DNA of 64,000 bases from NCBI GenBank assembly GCA_039707465.1, contig CM077648.1:30197119-30261118 (forward strand), written 5' to 3'. Each line of letters starts with the position of its first letter. Within the stretch, counting starts at the first letter, position 1. The notes under the pieces were generated by a model, which made no database searches, was not told where the DNA came from, and saw only the letters and a list, made by a program, of their open reading frames with translations. Both the position numbers and the translations under genes were made by a program. Of the stretch, positions 1 to 11,359 are shown one piece after another. The stretch is from Rhabdophis nuchalis (taxonomy: Eukaryota; Chordata; Lepidosauria; Squamata; Natricidae).

Positions 1-66
1 ACACACACATACACACATATATACACACACACACTTTGTTCCACAACAATTGATCAGCTCAAAAAC

Positions 67-103
<37 letters not shown>

Positions 104-896
104 ATGCATAGAAAAAATAGAAAGCAGGAAGTATGTTTGTTTTCTTGAATTGTGTATTTGTGTGTGTGTGAATGTGCAGAATAATAATTTATCAAAAGTT
201 TTTACTATGGTAACTAACAAATATGATGGAACCTTAGAGAATAACACTGAACAATCCTTCAGTTAAGATAGGAATGGGCTATTTGAGTGCTTTACATTTC
301 TTTTTCAATCCGTCTGGAGTCTCTTCGTTATTAAAATGTTATATCTTTATGAAAAGTCACATAACCAAAGCTCCACAGAGACTTAAAAAATGATTGTTGT
401 GACTTCTTTCAATTTCTATCCCACCTTTTGTTCATAAAATTGATTTTGTAGCTCTGACCCTCTTGAGCCAGAGATAAAGGCTTATAGATGCTGTTTATTA
501 TAAACAAGCAATATGTATTGTTTGGTATGTCACAATGATACAACAATAAGCCTCTTGTTGTTTTAATATACTTTTTATTTATTTGAATAAACAGACTGTT
601 TAAAATAGACTTTCATAGAGTTCTTATGTTTATTTTTCTTTTTCTACTGAGTATCCTATCATTTGAACTTTGTCACCAGCCTGAGGTAAATAATGTTATC
701 TGAGCAAGGAAAAATATTATAATGAAGCATTATTTTACTAAGAAGTAAGTCATTCTTCCTGCTTCTCACCTAGTAAATTTTACTTCTTGATATAGTTATT
801 TTAAAGATCAAAATTTGGCTGTTTCAATTGACGAGTTGGAAAGTATTTCAATATTAGATTTTTCCAAATATGTTCTTTTTCTTTCTTTTTAATCAG
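1..896. other. intronic sequence with CA microsatellites
   Basis: LRBA intron upstream of the first visible exon. CA/TG repeats lie at about 1-34 and 69-101, and a short TG run at 158-172. The remainder is AT-rich single-copy-looking DNA; no exon was recognised. Confidence 0.7.
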
Positions 897-978
897 ATAC
901 TTATTGAGCAGATTTGTACACAAGTGATGCATAAGCAGCATCCTGACCCAGATTCAACAGTGAAAATACAAAATCCCC
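897..978 (+). CDS. LRBA: LRBA exon (window exon 1)
   Basis: The acceptor is tttttaatcag and the donor is gtaagc. The exon reads ILIEQICTQVMHKQ through DPDSTVKIQNP and leaves one base (C) of a split Gln codon that the exon at 3483 completes. The sequence closely matches the LRBA/NBEA solenoid just before the QVLKVIA segment. It is only 82 nt, so it is easily missed in ORF scans; the minus-strand ORF over it is a shadow. No earlier exon was recognised in positions 1-896. Confidence 0.93.
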
Positions 979-1171
979 GTAAGCATCTATATTTCTTTCA
1001 GATAAACTATTAGAGAGCTGTAAATGGTGCTTTATGTGTTTCAAAAAGGGGGGGAAAGCATATTTCTTATATTTATGTTTGCTTTCATAATCTAACATTT
1101 GCTACTTTTAATTTTTAAAGGTTTGTTTTTTAGGAACAGAACTTCAGTAACAATTTCAATTCTAGCATATA

Positions 1172-1758
1172 CAGTGGGGCAAAAAAGTATTTAGTCAGCC
1201 ATCAATTGTGCAGGTTCTCCCACTTAAAAAGATGAGAGAGGCCTGTAATTGTCATCATAGGTACACTTCAACTATGAGAGACAAAATAAGAAAAAAACAT
1301 CCAGAAAGTCACATTGTCTGATTTTTAAAGAAGTCTCCAGATCTCAACCCCATAGAAACCTTTGGAGGGAGTTGAAGGTTCGTGTTGCCCAGCGACAGCC
1401 CCAAAACATCACTGCTCTAGAGGAGATCTGCATGGAGGAATGGGGAAAAATACCAGCAACAGTGTGTGAAAACATTGTGAAGACTTACAGAAAATGTTTG
1501 ACCTCTGTCATTGCCAACAAAGGCTATATAACAAAGTATTGAGATGGACTTTTGATATTGACCAAATACTTATTTTCCTCCATAATTTGCAAATAAATTC
1601 TTTAAAAATCAGACAATGTGACTTTCTGGATGTTTTTTTCTTATTTTGTCTCTCATAGTTGAAGTGTACCTATGATGACAATTACAGGCCTCTCTCATCT
1701 TTTTAAGTGGGAGAACTTGCACAATTGGTGCCTGACTAAATACTTTTTTACTCCACTG
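1172..1758 (+). mobile_element. internally deleted Tc1/mariner element with 159-bp inverted repeats
   Basis: The element starts cagtggggcaaaaaagta and ends with its complement, flanked by TA on both sides (1170-1171 and 1759-1760), the Tc1/mariner target. The terminal inverted repeats are 1172-1330 and 1600-1758. Between them only the C-terminal part of a Tc1-type transposase remains on the + strand: SPDLNPIE (third catalytic residue region) at about 1333-1356, a 1-base deletion after it, then [19 protein letters not shown] to NKGYITKY and a stop at about 1543. Two thirds of the transposase, with the first two catalytic Asp, are missing, so it is not autonomous. Confidence 0.95.
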
Positions 1759-1760
1759 TA

Positions 1761-2560
1761 TCTGTCTATATAAGTTGGTATGACATCATTTGAAATTAAT
1801 TTCCATTCTAAATTAACTATATAGTGATGGGGAAAAATTGGTGCGATGCTTCAGTTTCTCAGATATTTGAAACCTCTTCATTGGAATGGTTAATTATCTT
1901 ATTTTTATTAATATGAGATCTGTTAACATGCATAAATGAGAGATAAAAAGGAATAAGGCTATGTACAGAAACCCCATATTCAGCAGCCTTGTTTAACTGT
2001 AACCCTGCCATAGGCCTTTAAGTATGTTCATTCTGATTCCTTTATAATATTTTAGTAGTCTAGAAATATGCCTTATAGTCCTTATTTGTAGGGAAGCTTG
2101 AAACAAGATTTTGGTGAATACAGTACACTTCCAGCATAGCAGTCTTGCATTATCAATGTTCTATATTGGGAGACCTTAAATATTTATTGTTTTACCTATT
2201 ATCTCTTTCAAGTAAACGTCTGCATATGATTGCTATGGCAGAAAATAATAAATGTAGAATTGTTTATTATTTTGGGTTTGAATCCCAGAAAGTGTTTTGG
2301 AGCAGCTATGGAGATGATCCTTTTCTCCTTTTCTGAGGAAAGCAGCCATTCTATCCTGGGAAAAGATGCTCCTATAGCAATGGGGTAATACAGTTCTTTA
2401 CATTGAAGGGATACTATCACTAATAAACGTGAAAGTTTTTAAAGATTATCACTATGCATTTTAAAGAAAAAATAGTTAATTGACATAGAAATGGAAGAAT
2501 GGCTCCATGCATAGAACATAATTTTTTATAATTTTCCAAACTGGCTATTACTAATTACAG
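1761..2560. other. intron, no feature recognised
   Basis: AT-rich LRBA intron sequence with no repeat, exon or RNA gene that I recognise. The short ORFs at 2145-2420 overlap on both strands and have no coding character. Confidence 0.6.
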
Positions 2561-2815
2561 GTAGTCCTCAACTTACAATATAGTTCATTTAGTGACTGTT
2601 TGAAATTACAATAGTACTGAAAAACACTACTTCTGACTTTTTTTCACACTTACGACTGTTGCTGCACCCCGTGGTCATGTGATCAAAATTGAAATGCTTG
2701 GCAACTGACACATATTTATGATGGTTGCATTGTCCCGGGATCATATGATCTCCTTTTTGCATCCTTCTGATAAGCAAAGTCAATGAGAATAAGATTTTTA
2801 TCTTCATCATCTAGT
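2561..2815 (-). repeat. MITE-like interspersed repeat ('agtcctcgacttacgac' family)
   Basis: It begins caggtagtcctcaacttac and contains gtggtcatgtgatcaaaatt and agcaaagtcaatg, diagnostic blocks that recur at 3277, 21578, 28626 and 60700. The long internal blocks read in the orientation opposite to the copy at 28626. The family is common in squamate genomes; I cannot assign it to a named transposon superfamily. Confidence 0.65.
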
Positions 2816-3276
2816 CTGCCTCTTTCTTCTCATGTTAAAAATTATTACATGGGTATATAATAAGAAGCAAAGTATAACTTTTTTGGAATTATTCCTGGAT
2901 CATTTCCTACTGTGTTTTCATTAACAAACCAGTTGGTGTATTAAATAATGGGGGAAGAAATATTAGTTCTTCAAATACACCCTTTTGCCTTGTATCTTTA
3001 TTCTGGTTTGGGTACCATGCACCTTAAAATTCAATTTAACCTTATAGCAACCTGAAAACACTCAATATTTTTATTAATTGCTTCCTGGGCCCAAATCACA
3101 AGAGAAATCATATTGGTGAGTTTCCTAAGGAAATGTCTACCAAGAGACAGAAATCAGAAGCTGAATAGTACATATTTATAGATGGATAACGATTGCATCT
3201 TCAAGTATACCTTTAAAGCAGAACATATTTTCAATTAAGACAGGATGTTACTAAATTCAGACCAAAACCTTATGCT

Positions 3277-3460
3277 GTACAGATAATCCTTGACTTGCGA
3301 CCATAATTGAGCCCAAAATTTCTATTGCTAAGCGAAATCATTGTTAAGTGAGTTTTGCCCCATTTTACAATCATTCTTGTCACAGTTGCTAAGTGAATCA
3401 TAGCATTTGTTAAATTAGTAACATGTTTCTTAAGTAAATCTGCCTTTTTCATGTTGATTT
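3277..3460 (+). repeat. MITE-like interspersed repeat ('agtcctcgacttacgac' family)
   Basis: It starts acagataatccttgacttgc and contains attgagcccaaaatttct, gttaagtgagttttgcccc and tcacagttgctaagtgaatc, shared with the copy at 28626-28950. It is a truncated copy ending about 20 bases before the acceptor of the LRBA exon at 3483, so part of that exon's upstream intron is repeat-derived. Confidence 0.7.
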
Positions 3461-3482
3461 TTAAAATTGTTATGTTTTCCAG

Positions 3483-3606
3483 AGGTTCTGAAAGTTATTG
3501 CTGTTTTGCTACGTAATTCCCCACCATGCTCAGAAACCATGGAAGTCCACCGAGTCTTTCTATCAGACATGATTAAGCTTTTTAATAGCAGCAGAGAGAA
3601 TAGGAG
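3483..3606 (+). CDS. LRBA: LRBA exon (window exon 2)
   Basis: The acceptor is gttttccag and the donor is gtaaga. The exon reads [15 protein letters not shown], then [15 protein letters not shown] and NSSRENR, the conserved LRBA/NBEA solenoid segment. It begins with the last two bases of the Gln codon from exon 1 and ends with AG of an Arg codon completed by the exon at 3877. A MITE-like repeat (3277-3460) ends only about 20 bases before its acceptor. Confidence 0.95.
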
Positions 3607-3619
3607 GTAAGATCATTTT

Positions 3620-3664
3620 ATATACATATACATATACATATACACATAAATACATACATACATA
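3620..3664. repeat. AT/AC-rich microsatellite
   Basis: Imperfect tandem atacat/atacac units lie within the 270-bp intron between the exons ending 3606 and starting 3877. Confidence 0.8.
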
Positions 3665-3876
3665 TTTAAAAACTCTTACTTCAAGCTGCATGATTAAAAA
3701 TTGTTTTTAAACTAAGAACTGTTTTCAAATTTTTCACATGGTTTATTCAATTACTAGCTGAGTCAAATGTTTATTAATCTCATTAATTCCTGTTGGTGTG
3801 AATCTCAGTTGTCTTTAAGTTGTATTTTCCTGCTTTCTTCAAAGTTAATTTTCAATTTGTGTTTGCAATTTTTTAG

Positions 3877-4069
3877 AAGTTTACTGCAGTGTTCTGTGTG
3901 GCAGGAATGGATGCTTTCCCTTTGCTATTTTAATCCCCAAAGCTCTGATGAACAGAAGATAACAGAAATGGTGTATGCCATTTTTCGAATACTACTTTAT
4001 CATGCAATCAAGTATGAATGGGGTGGCTGGCGTGTTTGGGTGGATACCCTAGCAATTACACATTCAAAG
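3877..4069 (+). CDS. LRBA: LRBA exon (window exon 3)
   Basis: The acceptor is caattttttag and the donor is gtgagt. The exon reads RSLLQCSVWQEWMLSLCYF, then QKITEMVYAIFRILLYHAI and KYEWGGWRVWVDTLAI, ending HSK in phase 0. EWMLSLCYFNP separates LRBA from NBEA, which has DWMFSLGYINP. The preceding intron is only 270 bp, the shortest in the window. The open frame continues past the donor to 4219, but that part is intronic: the next residues expected in LRBA (VTFEIHK) are found at 16244. Confidence 0.96.
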
Positions 4070-7000
4070 GTGAGTTATGCAAAAACAATTCTAATTCTGA
4101 TTTTTAAAGAAATTTTTAAAAGAACTTTGAAGGGCAATTTGGTGGGTTTAGCAAAAACAAAAGCTTCACTGAAATTAACTAGAGAGAACAAAATAAGGGA
4201 AAATATCAATATTTCATAAAGCAATAATTAAAAATATTTAGTGCAATTCTTGTGTAATTTCATGCACCAGCTTGGTATGAGACTAGCTAATTTGATGCTC
4301 AGAAAGCTTGGTTTTATTATGAACTGCCTATGCGGTTGAACCATATAACTTTAAAACACAAGGTGGCGCACCTTGCCTATTTCTACCTTAGAATGATGCT
4401 CTTTTTTTTTATGGAGAGGCTGAGCAACAAATTACTGATAAAACTGAAGCAAAGGCTGTTTCTATCCAAACAAAGAGAGGAAAGGTTGTTGGAAGAAGGT
4501 TTCTTCTTGAATAAGAAATAAAATAATATTCCTACTGCTAATAATATAATTTTTTACAACTATAATAAAATTGTGATGTAAAGAATTTTTCTGTAATGGA
4601 GGTAACCTTTTTTCAACTAGAAACAGATTTTAGAATAAAGTTGCAGTGGCTGCCACAGTGTTTCCTTCTTCTATTCCCCCAAACATTTTTAATATGGCTC
4701 TGGGTGGATTTCCATATGGGGATTTACAATGTAAGAAAAATGAAGAGAATTTTTTCCCCTGTTACACCATGAATTATGGGCACCTGGTGTGTTGACAGCA
4801 CAGTTCAGGTACAAAAATTGTTCTTTCAGCTATGTGGATGTCAATGTCTTATGAGACCATCATATTTATAAAGTGAAACAACAGATACTCTCTTTCCAGA
4901 TTATGATTTTACTTACATAGATTGTATTTAAAAGATGTTTATGAATTATGTTTGATAATTAAGATTCTAGATTAATATTTAATTTGCAATTTATTCTTTT
5001 GAATTGTAGAGGTTGAAATTAGCATTAATAATTTTCTTAAATTGTGTATAGTTTATAGGGAAGTTAGTAGTTTTCTATTGTACTTTTCCCTCCTGTTTTG
5101 TTCATAATAACTTTTATTTATAAAGCTATTTTTTCCACCATTAATATACAACTATTAATTTTTAAATTCAGTTTGGTATTGGACATCTGACATCAATTTA
5201 ACGTTGATTAAAGGTTTCCATACACCTCATACCAAATGTTCCAACATGAACATTTGCTTATGAGTTCATAGATATTTGTAGGAAAATAAATATTAACATT
5301 GCTAATAACTCTAGATATAAATTTGGGACTACACTGTTTTGGCATAAAATGATTTTATATGAATGGATGCCAATTAGAACATACATACATACATGCATGT
5401 ATGTGTGTGTCCCATAGTATATACATGGCATATATATGCTATAAGAAACAACACTTTTCAGTTTCTGCATTACATGGATTTTGATAGTTGATAATATTCG
5501 TATTCTGACCTGGGAACTTATCATTTAAATTAACATTAACACTTAATTTTTCAGTCCAATAAAATTATAAAAAATAGCTTTTGTTAAGAATACTGTTTTC
5601 ATTACTAGTTTATGTATTTTTATACTCATTTGAAACTCGGTCTCTACATGTCACTTTCAGCCAGGCTTGCTTCCAGTCAGGTGTAAAGTGGGATGGCTGG
5701 GATGATGGGACCATTTTAAGGACAAGAAGCTGTTTATTGCCAGAGTTCATTATTTAGTCAATTTACAATATAGAAAAATGGTGTCTCAACCACTAGTCCT
5801 GTCAGTTTTTTTTTTAATTGGCTTAAATCAGCCACTGTTTTTACATTTCTGTCTTAACACAGAATGCAAGAGTAAGGTGCCATGTGATATTGAATTCAGG
5901 TTAATTCGCTTTAATTATTCCTGTGACATATCACCTGCATGAACTAAGATTTATCTACCCCATTGTTGGATGCTATTGCAACATATATTGTTGAAACTGT
6001 CACATTGGTTTTCTAGAGTAGCATACAAAATTAGTAATAAAATAACCTGTTTTAATTAAATTTCTCTGTAAATGTTCTGAAGACAAAGATTCTCAAAACT
6101 TTTTAAATAATTGTTACTGAATTCTGAATTTTCTGGAAATGTTAGTTTGAATAAGTAAGCATTTTGTTTTACTGTTTCAATATGCTCAAATTCATAAGAC
6201 AAATTTTCCTTAAACTGAGTCACAGTAATTTTATAAATTTTGTATGCTTTAATTTATATTTCAGCTCTATTTCATTTGTGCATCAGCCACTGTCTATTCA
6301 TATTCTATTGTGTAATTTTATTTTTGGTGAAGAGCTTGTGTAGAAAGAACTCGTATTGCAAAATTGGATAGATTTTGCAGAGCTGCACATCAAGATACAT
6401 GGAGCTGCTATAAAAAGCCAAAGAAACTCAATTGCAATTTTATTGTCCAGTTTGATAGATTTCCTGCCACCTTTGTAGCAGGCAAGCCGTTTGTCACTGT
6501 AGCCTCTTTTCCAACTGCAGTACTACGCTTTATAAGCAGTGATGGCTTTTGTGGCATAATTGCACTACATAGGTTTCTTTTGCTCTCAGGATTTGAAGGT
6601 GTACATAATCCTATTATAGTTAAAGCCTGTTATAATGCTCTGATTAAAAAAAAGATTCAGTATTTTTTTTATATCTTTCCTACCTCTCATTTCTGTCCTT
6701 TTCATTATATAGTGTATAAAATAACTTGATTTTTCTGTCTAGTTTCTGTATTAGTCCTAAGCAGAATTAACCACAAAAGAACCCAGATAGAAGCTATATT
6801 CCTATTGTCATTTCTTCATTTTTGAGCATGTTTATGTCTTCTTTACTTTTGCTAAATCCTTGTAACTTCTTAAAGTGAATTTAGTTTCTGAAAATACATT
6901 TTGAAAGTAACTTGGATAATTAATTTAAATCCCCCCCCCCAAATATATATATATATTTTTCAGTTGCAATTTGAATGCTGTATCAACTTATATTTAAAAT

Positions 7001-7405
7001 GCTTATAGATACAGTAATTTATGTCACATGTAATTTTAAGTTAGAAATTACTTAGCCCCTAAGAATTGAGAATTCAAATGCAATAAATTAAAACAAGGGA
7101 TAAACTTTAGCTTTCTATTTAATGTTTTAGCAAAGTATAACATTGAATAAATGCCAAATATTATTACTCAGTGAAACTCATGTTCATAAAATTAAGTTAA
7201 ATTATATAGTTATTTACTTAACATTCCCAAGCTTGTAGATGCAAACAAATTGAAAAGAGAAGACCAGCAGAAATGATTTTTGGTTGTATTGAATGATGGA
7301 GGAAAGATTAAAGAGTCTGAAGGTATGAAAGGAGGATAGCTGAATCTTGAAATGTGTAGATTTACCACATAGTTTGAAAATGGCAGACCTTGAAGGCCTG
7401 GGATG
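4070..7405. other. 12-kb intron, left part: no assigned repeat
   Basis: Intron sequence of low repeat content. An acat tetranucleotide run lies at about 5382-5410 and a short C run followed by TA repeats at about 6931-6955. The block 6260-6700 is less AT-rich and more complex than its surroundings (see findings). No exon was recognised. Confidence 0.6.
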
Positions 7406-7407
7406 TT

Positions 7408-8385
7408 CTTATCGAATAGAATAGAATTCTTTATTGGCCAAGTGTGATTGGACACACAAGGAATTTGTCTTTGGTACATATGCTTTCAGTGTACATAAAG
7501 AAAAATAAAACAGAATACATTAATCAAGAATCATAAGATACAAAACTTAATGATAGTCAAAGGTTACTAATAAGCAATCAAATTATACTAGGAAACAAAT
7601 AAAACAGTATAAAATTTAAAGATATGAGCAACATGGTTATAGTCATAAGTGGGAAGAGATAGGTACTAGGAAGGAAGAGAAGAAGAATAGTAATACAGTC
7701 TTAGTAGGTAGTATCACAGTGTTGTGAGAATTAGTAGTTTAGCAGAGTGATGGCATTCAGGAAAAACCTGTCGTTGTGTCTAGTTCTGGTGTGCAGTGCC
7801 CTATAGCGTCGATTAGAGGGTAGAGGTTGAAAATTTATGTCCACGATGTGAGGGGTGTGTAGATATTTTCCCAGCCCTCTTTTTGACTCGTGCAGTATAC
7901 AGGCCCTCAATGGAAGGCAGGTTGATAGCAATTGTTTTTCTGCAGTTCTAATTATCTGTTGAAGTCCGTCTGTCTTGTTTGGTTGCAGAGCCAAACCAAA
8001 CAGTTATAGAAGTGCAGATGACAAGCTCAATAATTTCTCTGTAGAACAGAATCAGTAACTCTTTGACAGTTTGAACTTTCTGAGTTGGTACAGAAAGAAC
8101 ATTCTTTGTTGTGCTTTTTTTGGTGACATTTTTGAAGTTCGGCGCCCATTTTAAGTCTTGAGATATGATAGAACCTTGAAAATTGAAGGCCTCTACCGTT
8201 GATACTTTGTTTAGTATTATAAGATGTGACAATATAGGAAGGTTTCTCCTAATATCTACCACCATTTTTACCGTTTTGAGGGTATTTAGTTCAAGAGTGT
8301 TCTGATTGCACCACAGGGGTAGTTGTTCAATCTCCTGTCTGTATTCAGATTCATCACTCACTCATTCGAATGAGACCAATCACTT
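7408..8385 (-). mobile_element. LINE fragment, snake-type Rex1/L3-like, 3' end
   Basis: On the minus strand this is the 3' part of a non-LTR retrotransposon. The peptide SDESEYRQEIEQLPLWCNQN (about 8360 down) and FYREIIELVICTSITVWFGS (about 8050 down) match the reverse transcriptase C-terminal region of Rex1/L3-like LINEs. Its 3' end at 7408-7500 carries the gaataga microsatellite tail and the block attctttattggccaagtg found at the ends of abundant snake LINEs. Several stops and frameshifts show it is dead. Confidence 0.85.
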
Positions 8386-9550
8386 GAAAGACACCAATCA
8401 CAATAGAAGCAGTATGATCAGAATTCATATAAACCTTCAGAATTTAAAACATGAAAACATTCTTGTAAAATAAGAATAAAACTTTGGGCCATGATTGGAA
8501 AAATAATGGAAAACAATTAACATATAACCCTTGACTTAAACAGTTATCCCATATTCTTAGAGGGTTAACCCCATTGACGGTAAAAATGCATTTTCCCATC
8601 AATATATCTGCAGGACTCCCCCTAAACTTTCTACAGCATCAGAAGTTCCTGCTTACATATGTTGACTTTTATCAAAAAATATATTTTCGGATTGACTACT
8701 CATATATTTTAATTATGCTGTCTAAAATGAAGTGATTGGTCAAAATGTAAAACACCCAATATTAATTTCAAAATAGAATAAGGGAAGTATTGAATATAAA
8801 GTGAAAAAATAAAGAAATAACAGAGCACATTAAAAATACCCTAGTGACCCTTAAGCTATATAATTTTCAAAAGGTCCTTACAATTTTAGTTAAATGCACC
8901 TAAGGGAAAAAGAGAAATTTCTCATATGTTTTTACGTGTCTAAAAAAAAAAAAAGGAGAAATTGCTATTGTTTCATGGGGATTACTTTGAAGCATATATG
9001 AGAAGCAGAAGAAAAGATACAAATAAAAGGTATGAAAAAATGTCAGGTTATATTGTACTGGAATGGCTAAAAATTATAAGATATATAATTAAATATGAGA
9101 ATTGTGAAAGAAATGTTTAAACTGGATATTAAAGAATAATACAGATTTAGTTAATTTTGTGGAATAGGAAAATGTTATATAGAGAGCTACTGAACTATAA
9201 TTGTAACTATAGAAAGGAACATTTTGAATATTTCTATGAACATTCAATCCATACTAGTATGGCATTTGCTAGAAACTATCTGATAATCACTTCTAAGTGA
9301 TAATATAATCAAACACAAGTATATTTAACTAGCCCCCAAATTAGTGGAAATTTGCTACTTTGGGGGATTGTTGCAATGCAGCCAAACTTCTCCTTACTCT
9401 CAAAATAGGTTCACAAAACACCAAAACCTCTTAGAAATTAAGGGGGCAAAATAGAACAGTCTGTTTGGATAACATCTTCTGTTTCATCTTATGTGGTAAA
9501 ATATAACGAACTGTATTCATTATGATTCAGGAAGTTGTTTGCATGTACAA
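8386..9550. other. intron, no feature recognised
   Basis: AT-rich intronic DNA without a recognisable repeat or exon. A poly-A run lies at 8942-8954. Confidence 0.55.
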
Positions 9551-9554
9551 CATA

Positions 9555-10335
9555 CCGTATTTTTCACACTATAAGACACACCTTCTCTCGCCCCCAAAAA
9601 GTGGGTGGAAATGTCTGTGCATCTTATAGAGCAAATATTGTGGCGGGGGGATGGAGGTTGGTGTGGTGGTGGTGTTTGCCGCTGCCGCTGTTCACCACTG
9701 CTGGGGACCGCTGGAGCCTTCACTGCTGATTGACAATTAGACCGGCCTCCCGGAATATGTTCTGTTCTAGACAGTGGGGGTCCCCACCATTCTCCACCAC
9801 CATCAATCCAGAGTGGTGGTGATAGGTGGCGAACGGTAGCAATAGGCGGCGGCGATGATCCCTGTCATATGGAACAGCGGATTGGCGGTATTCTGGGAGG
9901 CTGATCCAACTACCAATCAGCTGCTTGGCAGCAAAGGCTCCATCATTCCCTGGCAGTGGCAGCAGCTCAGCTCAATTGACCGGTTGTGGATGCAATGGAG
10001 CAGAGCCCTGACAAGCCACGTGGGGTTGCAATAATGTGCTGAAGCTGACCAGGCTGTTTGCTGCAAGGACACTACCTAGATCAGAGGTTCCCAAACTTGG
10101 CAACTTTAAGACTTGTGGACTTCAACTCCCAGAAATCTCAAGCCAGCTTTGCTGGCTGGAGATTTCTGGGAGTTGAAGCCCACAAGTCTTAAAGTTGCCA
10201 AGTTTGGGAACCTCTGACCTAGATGAATACTTGATGGATGCTAAGAGGCAGAGGCAGAATTTTTTTCTTGTTTTCCTCCTTTAAAGCTAATGTGCATCTT
10301 ATGGTCCAGTGCATGTTATAGTGCGAAAAATACAG
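9555..10335. mobile_element. TA-flanked non-autonomous DNA element with nested hAT MITE
   Basis: The ends are inverted: ccgtatttttcacactataa at the left and its imperfect complement ttatagtgcgaaaaatacag at the right, flanked by TA (9553-9554 and 10336-10337). The subterminal motif tgcatcttata is also seen in the elements at 43030 and 56557. The interior is GC-richer than the intron and contains no transposase. A hAT hairpin with its own target duplication sits inside at 10082-10216. Confidence 0.75.
10082..10216. mobile_element. hAT-type MITE hairpin with 8-bp target duplication
   Basis: 135-bp almost perfect palindrome: cagaggttcccaaacttggc at the left and its complement at the right, arms extending through actcccagaaatctc to a short loop. 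It is flanked by the identical 8-bp duplication acctagat at 10074-10081 and 10217-10224, diagnostic of hAT insertion. It is non-coding and nested in the element 9555-10335. Confidence 0.92.
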
Positions 10336-10499
10336 TACTTTCTCCCTTTGTAAAAAAAACACCAAACAAAATTCACACAATTTGGGTTTTGACAGAAAAT
10401 AAAAACACTTTCATAATTCAGATAACATTGTTTGCTCTCCTGACTGACATGAATGAATGGGGCAGGGCACCTTTTTTTGGGGGGGGGGGTCTTTTTAGA

Positions 10500-10845
10500 T
10501 TTCTCAGTAGCTTTCAGTACTGTTGAGCATAGTATTTTACTGGAGTGGGATTGGACATTGGAGGTCTTGTTATGCAATGGTTCTGTTCTTTATTCAATGG
10601 ACAGGTATTAGTCTGTAGTATTGGGGATGAGAGATCAGTCTGGTAATGCTGTTTTATGGGGTGCCATATGACTTCCCTGCTCTCTTAACATGTATATGAA
10701 GCTGCCGTGTGTATCTTAAACTTTGATGTATGAAATCATTTCACTGATGATACTAACTTCTCATTGTTACTCCAAGCTGGGGTTGTTGTAATTAGCTATT
10801 GGACGCATCTCACACGCAGCATTCTATGCTAATGATACTGGTTGT
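10500..10845 (+). mobile_element. L2-like LINE reverse transcriptase fragment
   Basis: Translations in shifting frames give STVEHSILLE, VMQWFCSLFNGQ, GVPYDF and LTCI/FNMYMKLP, in the order of the L2/CR1 reverse transcriptase motifs (S.VDHSILL, GVPQGS, LFNIYM.PL). The frame is broken repeatedly. It is an old, truncated copy. Confidence 0.7.
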
Positions 10846-11220
10846 TTTGATATCTTTTAGTTAATGTTCTACAAATTCATTGAAGGCCCACTCTTACATA
10901 AGCATGTTAATACTAGTTTTGGGAAACCCATGCTTTGAATGCCATTTGAACAACATCACTTCCCTGACACATATTGTCACATAGTTTGTAATAAAGCATA
11001 TGTACACTATATTTCTTCTCCATTATGCTATTTTGTGCAAGTTAGAATCCCCAACAGCTGCATTGATAATAGTTTGAGTGTTATCTTTATATAATGAACA
11101 TACTGAAATTAGACATTATCACTCAAGACATTGAAAGAATTATGGTGTTATGGTACTGAGTGCAATCTTCTTCTAAGAGCCGGAATACAAATTAAAGCTA
11201 ATCTGTCAGAATGCCATTCA

Positions 11221-11222
<2 letters not shown>

Positions 11223-11261
<39 letters not shown>

Positions 11262-11281
11262 AGAGGGAGGGAGGGAGGGAG

Positions 11282-11356
<75 letters not shown>
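11223..11356. repeat. compound GT / GAGG / GA microsatellite
   Basis: A GT run (about 11223-11260) is followed by GGGA units and an uninterrupted GA run (about 11289-11356). All ORFs here are low-complexity artefacts. Confidence 0.97.
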
Positions 11357-11358
<2 letters not shown>

Positions 11359-11359
11359 A

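Noticed and set aside
901..1098. 65-codon minus-strand ORF
   Set aside because: It is a shadow of the LRBA exon at 897-978 on the + strand, whose splice sites and phase fit.
3767..4219. 150-codon + strand ORF as a complete small gene
   Set aside because: Only 3877-4069 is coding (LRBA exon); both ends of the ORF run into intron.
9520..9729. ORFs on both strands at the left end of a GC-rich block
   Set aside because: They overlap the terminus of the TA-flanked MITE and have no recognisable family.
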